64,000 bases of DNA from CALESS01 sp041741455 (GTDB taxonomy: Bacteria > Chloroflexota > Anaerolineae > Anaerolineales > Anaerolineaceae). The position numbers were made by a program, and so were the translations under genes. Location: positions 185,354-249,353 of the forward strand of contig JBGSJZ010000108.1 in the NCBI GenBank assembly GCA_041741455.1, given 5' to 3'. The stretch's first letter is position 1; each line of letters starts with the position of its first letter. The notes beneath the pieces are model-generated. The model searched no databases. It worked only from the letters and a program-made list of their open reading frames with translations, and was not told the DNA's origin. Of this stretch, positions 57,699 through 64,000 are shown piece after piece.

Positions 57699-58187
57699 AT
57701 GAATGAACAAAGATCTGGATTCAATTGGTGGATGTTCGCCGGCATGATCGGCCTGGCTGTGGTCTTATGCCTGATTTTTTGGATCGTCCTTGTCAATAGT
57801 CGGAAAATGGCGGCACTCCCCATTTCCCCAACTTCTGCGATGTTGGTCGTTCCAGCACCAACTTTGACGCCACAACCTTCATCAACACCGTATTTTACCC
57901 CAACACCAACTCAAAGACCGGGACTTCCCCCAGCCAGCGAAGGCATCCAAATTGGGTCATATGTCCAAATCAGCGGAACAAATGGAGCCGGTCTGCGGTT
58001 GCGTTCTGGAGCCGGGCTGAACTTTGATCCGAAATTCCTGGCAATGGATGCGGAAGTTTTTGAAGTGCGTGAAGGACCTGTTGAAGCAAGTGGGATTACC
58101 TGGTGGTTCCTTGTTGCAACATATGACGAAAATCGGTCCGGGTGGGCTGCCAGCAATTATTTACAAATTATTACGACTGAACCTTAG
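57699..58187 (+). CDS. Membrane-anchored SH3-like domain protein
   Basis: A 162-residue protein. One N-terminal helix (about 9-32), a Pro/Thr-rich linker (45-75), and a bacterial SH3 domain (about 83-158) with G-L-R-L-R-S-G-A-G-L-N and W-W-F-L-V-A..G-W-A-A-S-N-Y-L. The SH3 domain should lie outside the membrane, as in cell-wall-binding proteins. 6 bp after cax. Confidence 0.8.
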   Translation: MNEQRSGFNWWMFAGMIGLAVVLCLIFWIVLVNSRKMAALPISPTSAMLVVPAPTLTPQPSSTPYFTPTPTQRPGLPPASEGIQIGSYVQISGTNGAGLRLRSGAGLNFDPKFLAMDAEVFEVREGPVEASGITWWFLVATYDENRSGWAASNYLQIITTEP

Positions 58188-58196
58188 GATCCTCAG

Positions 58197-58541
58197 ATGC
58201 TAGCCTTGCCGAAAGAAATTACTGCCAATCGCCAACAAGCAATCCTGACAATTCTGTGGAGTGATGGGCATGTCAGCGATTATCCATTTGGACTTTTGCG
58301 GGCAGCCTGTCCATGCGCCAGTTGCCGGGGCGGCCATGAAAACATGAGTGCGGAACCTGATCCATCAGTTTTCTTGTTTCATCTGCCGGATGGCCCAGCT
58401 ACCAAAATCAGAAAAGTTGAAGGTGCTGGATCCTACGCAATTATCATAGAATGGGAAGATGGACACCATTTTGGAATTTACAACTGGCATTTTCTACGGG
58501 CATTGTGCCCATGCAAGGACTGTAGAAAATCATCGGATTAA
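58197..58541 (+). CDS. DUF971 protein (GBBH-like N-terminal domain)
   Basis: A 114-residue DUF971 protein: W-S-D-G-H-x-S-D-Y-P-F-G-L-L-R-A-A-C-P-C-A-S-C-R-G near the start, and I-x-W-E-D-G-H-x-F-G-I-Y-N-W-H-F-L-R-A-L-C-P-C-K-D-C. The two Cys clusters suggest metal binding. It resembles the N-terminal domain of gamma-butyrobetaine hydroxylase; in bacteria some are linked to Fe-S cluster genes. A terminator follows. Confidence 0.87.
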   Translation: MLALPKEITANRQQAILTILWSDGHVSDYPFGLLRAACPCASCRGGHENMSAEPDPSVFLFHLPDGPATKIRKVEGAGSYAIIIEWEDGHHFGIYNWHFLRALCPCKDCRKSSD

Positions 58542-58560
58542 GGAGAAGGATTAAGAAATC

Positions 58561-58585
58561 AAAGGCCGCCTGGTTGGCGGCCTTT
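58561..58585 (+). terminator. Terminator at the convergent DUF971/glnA ends
   Basis: A 10-bp stem (58561-58570 with 58576-58585) with a 5-base loop. The stem itself starts with AAA and ends with TTT, giving weak U tracts both ways. Confidence 0.7.
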
Positions 58586-58589
58586 GTGG

Positions 58590-60014
58590 TTATAAATCAA
58601 AATACATTTGGACTTCAAATGGGTGAGGCCGGATGCGGACTTCGCGATCTTCCTTAATTTTTGCTTTGATCCAATCCTGGATTATTGTTTGATCAAAGAC
58701 GCCGCCTTCCAACAGGAAGGCTTGATCTGCTTCCAAGGCATGCAATGCATCTTCAAGCGATGTTGGCAGGCTCTTGATGGCAGAGCGACTTTCTGCATCC
58801 CACATGAAGATATCTTCATCAATGGGACCAAAACCTGCGGTGGTTGGATCGATTTGATGGCGGATGCCATCAATACCGGCCATTAATTGAGCTGCCATGG
58901 CAAGGTACGGATTGCAAGTGGCATCCGGTGGGCGGAATTCGAAGCGCACGGTCTCCGGTGAAACCGCATACTTGGGTACACGAATGGCCGCTGAACGGTT
59001 ACCTGACGAGAAAAATATGTTGATCGGAGCTTCAAAACCGGGTACCAGCCGGCGGTAGGAATTGGTGGATGGATTTGTGAAGGCGAGGACGGCCGGAGCA
59101 TGGGTCAATAATCCGCCAATGTACCAAAGCGCCAGCTTGCTTAAGAGCGAGGGACCTTCCGGGTCGTAAAATAAGTTTTCACCTTTGTGTCCAAGTAACA
59201 TCTGGTGAAAATGCATGCCGTTGCCGGCTTCGCCATACAGGGGTTTTGGGAGAAAGGTTACGGTCTGTCCAGCCTGATGGGCGACCATTTTGGTAACATA
59301 CTTGATGATAAAGGCGGAATCCGCAGCAGACAGCAAACCCATCAAAGGAGTTTCGATCTCGCTCTGACCGGGACCACCAACTTCATGATGGTGGTATTTG
59401 ACAGGGATGCCGATTTCTTCAAGGATAGTCACCATGCGGGTTCGCAATCCAAATAGCTGGTCACGTGGTGGGATGGCGTGATAACCGCCATGGAGGGGAA
59501 TGTAATGACCGTGACCGGCTGCCTGGGCGGAGTTCCAGTTCGCCTCAACCGAATCTACCCGATAACTTGCTACATTCACCCCGTTTTCAAGCTGGACATT
59601 GTTAAAAATGTAAAACTCGTATTCCGGACCCCATTTGGATTCGGCAGCTATGCCACATTCCACCATAAATCGCTCGGATCTGATGGCTACATCTCGGGGA
59701 TCGTTCTTGAAAAGTTGCTTGGTGTCTGGTTCCAGAACACGGCAAATGAAGGAAAGCGTAGGAACTTCCCAGAACGGGTCCAGGAAACCGGTTTGCAGGT
59801 CAGGAATGAGGGACATATCGCCTGATTTGACGCTTTTAAAGCCGACACTGGACCCATCGAACCCCACTCCTTCTGCCATGAGGGCGGGAGTGAATTCTGA
59901 AGCAGAAATGGTGACATGATGCCAGCGTCCCCAGAGATCGCTAAATTTCAGGTCAATCATCCGTACCTGGTGTTCACGGATAAAAGCAGTGGCATCAGTG
60001 AAATTTCTAAACAT
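58590..60014 (-). CDS. glnA: Type I glutamine synthetase
   Basis: A 474-residue enzyme making glutamine from glutamate, ammonia and ATP. D-G-S-S signature near residue 52, metal ligands in G-P-E-Y-E-F, H-E-V-G-G-P-G-Q-S-E, N-G-M-H-F-H, and R-R-L-V-P-G-F-E-A-P-x-N and R-F-E-F-R-P-P-D. The adenylylation loop (N-L-Y-D-L) of beta-type GSI is absent, so it should not be controlled by adenylylation. GAGGGAA precedes the ATG. It is 25 bp behind the DUF362 gene. Confidence 0.95.
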   Translation of the reverse strand: MFRNFTDATAFIREHQVRMIDLKFSDLWGRWHHVTISASEFTPALMAEGVGFDGSSVGFKSVKSGDMSLIPDLQTGFLDPFWEVPTLSFICRVLEPDTKQLFKNDPRDVAIRSERFMVECGIAAESKWGPEYEFYIFNNVQLENGVNVASYRVDSVEANWNSAQAAGHGHYIPLHGGYHAIPPRDQLFGLRTRMVTILEEIGIPVKYHHHEVGGPGQSEIETPLMGLLSAADSAFIIKYVTKMVAHQAGQTVTFLPKPLYGEAGNGMHFHQMLLGHKGENLFYDPEGPSLLSKLALWYIGGLLTHAPAVLAFTNPSTNSYRRLVPGFEAPINIFFSSGNRSAAIRVPKYAVSPETVRFEFRPPDATCNPYLAMAAQLMAGIDGIRHQIDPTTAGFGPIDEDIFMWDAESRSAIKSLPTSLEDALHALEADQAFLLEGGVFDQTIIQDWIKAKIKEDREVRIRPHPFEVQMYFDL

Positions 60015-60039
60015 ATCGTTCCCTCTACTAAAAAGCTAG

Positions 60040-61257
60040 TTAGGATTTTTTCTTACGTGAAAGGAGCCAGACTAAACCGCCTGCGATGGCTGTTGCTGCT
60101 GCAATACCCACCCCAGCTTGAACGACTGTTTTAGGTTCCATTCCTGGCAAGACAACCTTGCCATCACCATAATTCTTGAATAATTGTCCCCAGGGCGTTT
60201 TCAGGGCAGCGTCAACACGCTTACGACCAATGAAGGGGTACCAATAGACATTATGGTAGAAATTGCTGGCAAAATAACTCCAGGGTACCAGGGGACTTTG
60301 GAGTAAGACTTTCTCAAGAGGTTTGAGAGGGCCATGATAGATCAATTTCTGCCCCTTGGAGGCAAAGGTATCTTCCTGAACAAACCCCCAGGGATGTTCG
60401 AGCTCTTCAGCGTCGCCGAGGATCTCAATCTCTCGTGGATCTGCCACACCCAGGTCCATTTCGTGTGCAATCCGCAAGAAGGGGATGGAAAGTGGATCGA
60501 ACCCCTGAAGTTTAGCAGACACTGCATCGATTGCAACTTGGTCCGACGAGGCGAGGATGACGTTTTTCTCGTGGAAACGCATGGCGCGCGGGCCTGGGCC
60601 ATCCCCTGCGAAAGTGCCATCCATCACAGCAAATAAACCGGGGTGAATATCTTGCTGGATCATCAGTAGATCAACTAAAGTTTCATGAATGACTGAATGC
60701 GTCCAGTGCCGATTGCGGTGCAGTAAACCTCCAAAAGCATTCTTCATTGCGCCAGTGATGGTCGTGAAAACGTGCGTCTTGACTGTTGGAAGGTGAACGA
60801 TATTCTTTCCAATCAGATCCTTGGGAATATATACTCCATCAGGATAGACCTTATCCAACACCAGGAATGGTCTTTTGGGTTCATAACGCTGCCATTCGAA
60901 TTGTTGTTCATAGAGATACTCACACGGCACATTATATTGGTCGGTAACAAAGCGATGCTTGTTATTAAACTCGCCGACGCGAGTATCAACAACCACGGTA
61001 TCGTTGTGAATCCCAACCAAATCCTGGTAACCTGATTTTCGCAAACCTCGAATGACCCCTTCCAACTGCCAAGGCGCTGTTGAGCAGGCTGGGTACCAGG
61101 TCTGCCATGAGATATTAATTTTAAGACCAGTGGTGGGACCTTTCGGAAGGGCATCCTTTACACCAGCCAAAGCAATTAATCTTTCATAATCCTCCAAAAC
61201 CGTTTCCGGAGTAGTGTGCAGAATGGCGACTTTACCTTTGCCGGGAAATTGGCTCAT
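60040..61257 (-). CDS. DUF362 domain protein with C-terminal membrane anchor
   Basis: A 405-residue protein. The DUF362 body includes L-P-T-V-K-T-H-V-F-T-T-I-T-G-A-M-K-N-A-F-G and a dinucleotide-like loop; residues about 382-398 are a hydrophobic anchor followed by basic R-K-K-K-S. DUF362 domains often accompany Fe-S proteins, but no ferredoxin motif is present in this one. It shares a promoter with glnA. Function unknown. Confidence 0.8.
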   Translation of the reverse strand: MSQFPGKGKVAILHTTPETVLEDYERLIALAGVKDALPKGPTTGLKINISWQTWYPACSTAPWQLEGVIRGLRKSGYQDLVGIHNDTVVVDTRVGEFNNKHRFVTDQYNVPCEYLYEQQFEWQRYEPKRPFLVLDKVYPDGVYIPKDLIGKNIVHLPTVKTHVFTTITGAMKNAFGGLLHRNRHWTHSVIHETLVDLLMIQQDIHPGLFAVMDGTFAGDGPGPRAMRFHEKNVILASSDQVAIDAVSAKLQGFDPLSIPFLRIAHEMDLGVADPREIEILGDAEELEHPWGFVQEDTFASKGQKLIYHGPLKPLEKVLLQSPLVPWSYFASNFYHNVYWYPFIGRKRVDAALKTPWGQLFKNYGDGKVVLPGMEPKTVVQAGVGIAAATAIAGGLVWLLSRKKKS

Positions 61258-61280
61258 TGTTATCTCCTTACCTAAAGGTG

Positions 61281-61309
61281 ATTGTATCTTATCCGAAAAC
61301 TTGAATCAA
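61281..61309 (-). promoter_or_regulatory. Promoter of the DUF362-glnA unit
   Basis: Minus strand TTGATT (61309-61304), 17 bases, TACAAT (61286-61281), 24 bases ahead of the ATG with AAGGAGATAAC as ribosome-binding site. Confidence 0.55.
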
Positions 61310-61373
61310 GGTGTTATTATTCCCCCATACAAGGGCAACGTTACATATCAAAAAATGCATAAACCCTGGATAG

Positions 61374-62762
61374 TTATGCCAAGGTGGTCGTTATTTTTTC
61401 GGCCAATAAACGGGCGCGATCAGGCGCATCTCCCAGGTAATCATGAATATTGAGAAGTGAACGAATCTCATCAGGGGGCAGATAAGCTTGAAACCTATTT
61501 TCTGTGACAAGGCGCTCAACCAAGGGGTTCGGAGAGCCGGATTGGATTGCCTGCCAAGCAATCTGGCTATGCTCCCGAATGATCTCATGCATTTCTTGGC
61601 GATCAGCACCAGCCCGGGCAAGCGTCATGAGCAGACGTTCGGTTGAAGCGAAAGGAGCATAGGTTTCAAGGTTTCTTTGGATGGCCGAGGGATGGATTTG
61701 AAATCCTTCTACTAGTTTGATGGCAGTTAGCAATATTTCATCCAGCGCCAGAAAAGCCTCTGGTATAAGGGATCGGCGATTGGCAGAATCGTCAAGGGTA
61801 CGTTCCAGTAATGAATGAGCTGCATTGTGCCAGGCAATGAGGGGCGCTTGGGCCAAAGAGCGGGAAAGAGAATTGATCTTCTCAGATTGAATTGGATTGC
61901 GCTTGAATGGCATGGCGGAAGATCCCACCTGGGAGCGGCCGAACGGTTCGGAGAGTTCACCGACCTGGGGAGATTGTAACACCCGGACATCGAAAGCAAA
62001 TTTGTTGAGGGTAAGGGCGACTGAAGCTAACAGATTCAGCAGGGAATACTCCTGCCGGCGCGGGTAAGTCTGTGACGTGATCGAATAGAACGGCAAATCC
62101 AGTTTCTTTGATAGAGTTGCCTCAAAGTTTGCAAGATTTTGACGACCGATTAATTCAGCATAGGCGGCAGATGTTCCAACCGAACCTTTAAACCCTTTGC
62201 CGCGAATAGCGGGAAGAAAGGCCGCAAGCGCTTGGTAATCCTCCAATAAATCCTGTGCGTAGAATGCCAAGCGCACACCGTATGTGGTAGGTTCTGCCGG
62301 TTGAAGGTGAGTGAAAGCAATACAGGGGAGGTCGATCAGTTCGGTGATCCGGACTGTAAAAATCTTCAGGAGAGCGGAAAGCCGGGAAATAATGAGGCGA
62401 ACGGATTGGCGCAAGCGAATAGCCTCCGCGTTGTCCTCGATATCCATCGAGGTGGCACCCAGATGCAGGCTGCCACCGCCAATCGGGGATTGCGAAGCAT
62501 AAGCTTTCAGTTCCGCCATTAAATCGTGGTGCAGACTGGCTTCGAATTCCAAAGACAAGCGGATATCGATCTCCTGCACATGATTGCGAAGATCTGCTAA
62601 CTGATTTTCAGATACCAAACCATAATTTGACTGTACTTCGGCCAGGGATAACCAGACATGGCGCCATAGCCTGCGTTTGTTAGCTTCACTCCAGATTTGT
62701 CGCATTTCTTTGGAAGCATAACGCCAGGAAAATGGAGAGAGATACTGCGTATAGTCACTCAT
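61374..62762 (-). CDS. purB: Adenylosuccinate lyase
   Basis: A 462-residue fumarase-superfamily enzyme for IMP and AMP synthesis. The signature loop is G-S-S-A-M-P-F-K-R-N-P, preceded by H-L-Q-P-A-E-P-T-T and H-L-G-A-T-S-M-D-I-E-D-N. Its start overlaps the mvaD stop by 8 bp, so translation is coupled. Confidence 0.93.
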   Translation of the reverse strand: MSDYTQYLSPFSWRYASKEMRQIWSEANKRRLWRHVWLSLAEVQSNYGLVSENQLADLRNHVQEIDIRLSLEFEASLHHDLMAELKAYASQSPIGGGSLHLGATSMDIEDNAEAIRLRQSVRLIISRLSALLKIFTVRITELIDLPCIAFTHLQPAEPTTYGVRLAFYAQDLLEDYQALAAFLPAIRGKGFKGSVGTSAAYAELIGRQNLANFEATLSKKLDLPFYSITSQTYPRRQEYSLLNLLASVALTLNKFAFDVRVLQSPQVGELSEPFGRSQVGSSAMPFKRNPIQSEKINSLSRSLAQAPLIAWHNAAHSLLERTLDDSANRRSLIPEAFLALDEILLTAIKLVEGFQIHPSAIQRNLETYAPFASTERLLMTLARAGADRQEMHEIIREHSQIAWQAIQSGSPNPLVERLVTENRFQAYLPPDEIRSLLNIHDYLGDAPDRARLLAEKITTTLA

Positions 62763-63741
62763 TTTCCTCCACTAAATAGGCTGGACCACCGACAGATGAA
62801 ACGAGAACCTGCTCTACACCTGGAAATGCGGTGAGATGACTTTCGACCAAAGGAGCAGCCTCAGCAGGGCAGAGCACGTGAACATTCGAGCCGGCATCCA
62901 AGGTGTAACAAACCGGGAGGCCGGCTCTTCGCATGGTAGGAATAGCTTTCATCAGTTCAAGGGAGGTGGAAGACCAGTAAAGTATGGGCGGATTGGAGGT
63001 TATCATAACAGCGTGCATCAGATTTGAATCCATTTCGACGATTGCAGCAAGTGCATCAAAATCCTTGTGCTGAATTGCGTTTTTGCAAAGTTCCAACCTG
63101 CGGGGTGCATCTGCAACACGGGCAACCTGTAATGGGCTGGTCCCAGCTGATGCATGGCCTTCAGTCGAGCCAACGGCCTTGGGACCGGATTCAACGATAG
63201 CAATACAATCGACTAACTCCCAGTGTTCCGGGGGTGCAATCGAAAAAGCATAAGAAGATTGATCATCCTCACCGGGCAGCCATTCCACAAAACCGGGGGG
63301 GATGGAACGACAGGCAGAGCCTGAACCTCTCCGGGACAGGCGGGAGAGGGAAGCTTCATCCAGGTTGAGATGGAGGGCAGAGGATGCAGCCAGAGCCAGG
63401 GCAGCAAAGCCAGCTGCAGAGGATGCAATGCCGGCTCCGGTAGGAAAATTATTGGAACTGGTTACCCTGGCAGTATATTTAATATCGCTCATATTTCGGA
63501 GAAAATCCAGAAACGCTGAGACACGAACCAAGGGTTGACCGATAATGGATTGATGGTTGATGGATAAGGTATCTTGCGAAAAATCTGGAGAAAATTCCAC
63601 CCTGGTTTGGGTGAAGAGGTTACCCAGGTTCATGGAAATGGAGCCGTTTGCAGGCAGGCGAATTTGATCATTTCGATTGCCCCAATATTTTATGAAGGCA
63701 ATGTTGGCATTTGCAACCGCTGTTGCAGTGAGATTAGACAT
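62755..63741 (-). CDS. mvaD: Mevalonate pathway decarboxylase (diphosphomevalonate or phosphomevalonate)
   Basis: A 328-residue GHMP-type enzyme. N-I-A-F-I-K-Y-W-G-N, P-A-N-G-S-I-S-M-N-L, the ATP loop S-S-N-N-F-P-T-G-A-G-I-A-S-S-A-A-G-F, G-S-G-S-A-C-R-S, and the catalytic Asp in Y-T-L-D-A-G-S-N-V. The residue after Y-W-G is Asn where classical diphosphomevalonate decarboxylases have Lys, which leaves open the phosphomevalonate decarboxylase role known from Roseiflexus. purB overlaps downstream. Confidence 0.87.
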   Translation of the reverse strand: MSNLTATAVANANIAFIKYWGNRNDQIRLPANGSISMNLGNLFTQTRVEFSPDFSQDTLSINHQSIIGQPLVRVSAFLDFLRNMSDIKYTARVTSSNNFPTGAGIASSAAGFAALALAASSALHLNLDEASLSRLSRRGSGSACRSIPPGFVEWLPGEDDQSSYAFSIAPPEHWELVDCIAIVESGPKAVGSTEGHASAGTSPLQVARVADAPRRLELCKNAIQHKDFDALAAIVEMDSNLMHAVMITSNPPILYWSSTSLELMKAIPTMRRAGLPVCYTLDAGSNVHVLCPAEAAPLVESHLTAFPGVEQVLVSSVGGPAYLVEENE

Positions 63742-63748
63742 TTTATAT

Positions 63749-63778
63749 AAATAACCCTTTCATCATTTTCGATGTCAA
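63749..63778 (-). promoter_or_regulatory. Promoter of mvaD-purB, with very short or no leader
   Basis: Minus strand TTGACA (63778-63773), 18 bases, TTATTT near 63754-63749, ending about 8 bases before the mvaD ATG. No ribosome-binding site is present. Confidence 0.4.
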
Positions 63779-63928
63779 GTTTACCATTAACATCGAGCAG
63801 ATCGATCAATGTAATGGACCCTAAAAACTGGTGATCTTTGCCAGACGAGTACGATCAATATTTCCACATTATAATAATATCAAATCTCTATATTCGCCCG
63901 GATCAAGCAAAAAGAGGAGAGGCGCAAG

Positions 63929-64000
63929 ATGCAAGCTATTAGTTTTAGTAGCAACTTAGCTAGACCAAAAAGTCTTATCTTGTGGGTCATACTGATCCAA
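63929..64000 (+). CDS. Start of an unidentified gene leaving the window
   Basis: An ATG at 63929 with AGAGGAGAGG upstream opens a frame that runs to the window edge (24 codons). The visible residues are M-Q-A-I-S-F-S-S-N-L-A-R-P-K-S-L followed by a hydrophobic stretch. Too little is visible for identification. Confidence 0.4.
   Translation, partial: MQAISFSSNLARPKSLILWVILIQ

Overview
The window reads as ordinary chromosome from a member of the Chloroflexota, most likely class Anaerolineae. This is inferred from gene content and no database was searched. Supporting points are a mevalonate-pathway decarboxylase in a bacterium, sortases with an IPVTG-type sorting signal, a paired B12-binding radical SAM protein and DUF2344 protein, a glutamine-amidotransferase-like domain fused to a CysRS-like tail, DegV/DhaL/Asp23 genes, and many Asp-box-free short operons on both strands. 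Coding density is high. I see no phage, insertion sequence, integron or CRISPR array.

Layout. 1-6.2 kb: end of a DegV gene, small proteins, the S51-like/CysRS-tail fusion, fmt-panE-GH13 amylase, and a CBS protein. 6.3-11.8 kb: a five-gene minus-strand operon. In transcription order it encodes a zinc-ribbon membrane protein, a signal-peptide/TM protein ending in a Cys-Ala repeat tail, a radical SAM/SPASM enzyme with a PqqD-like N-terminus, a paralogue of that enzyme that has lost its cluster cysteines, and a SAM methyltransferase. 11.9-21.1 kb: ligA, rlmI-like, tmRNA (minus), corA, an ABC ATPase/FtsX permease/CrtC-AttH-like set, and tRNA-Val. 21.2-26.2 kb: an FAH hydrolase, an orphan OmpR-type regulator, and a surface cassette of a Pro/Thr stalk protein with an IPVTG signal, a sortase and a second secreted sortase-like protein. 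26.5-29.2 kb: yebC-ruvC-spoU-ruvA. 29.3-36.6 kb: an M42 peptidase, F1-ATPase genes atpA-G-D-C, mreB and rex. 36.7-43.8 kb (minus): a large lipoprotein, tRNA-Arg, a PrsW-type protease, DUF2344, the B12 radical SAM protein, an atypical SDR and DUF503. 43.8-47.8 kb: folC and lon. 47.8-56.5 kb: mostly minus-strand housekeeping genes (coaD, recG, DegV-DhaL-Asp23, rpe, Ser/Thr kinase) with rpmB divergent. 56.6-64 kb: cax, an SH3-like protein, DUF971, then glnA, a DUF362 protein, purB and mvaD on the minus strand, and the first codons of a gene that leaves the window.

The strongest candidate for an undescribed system is the 6.3-11.8 kb operon. It looks like a RiPP-type modification system whose substrate is not a short peptide but the cytoplasmic C-terminal tail of a membrane protein, with seven cysteines alternating with alanine. 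The modifying machinery appears to be an active radical SAM/SPASM enzyme paired with a cysteine-less pseudo-enzyme. The second point of interest is the sortase cassette, in which the IPVTG signal of the stalk protein also occurs just after the signal peptide of the neighbouring sortase-like protein.

Many short regulatory signals are visible. There are several well-spaced sigma70-like promoters, strong intrinsic terminators at convergent gene ends, and a group of genes (fmt, ligA, sortase, mvaD) whose -10 box lies so close to the start codon that leaderless transcription is likely.
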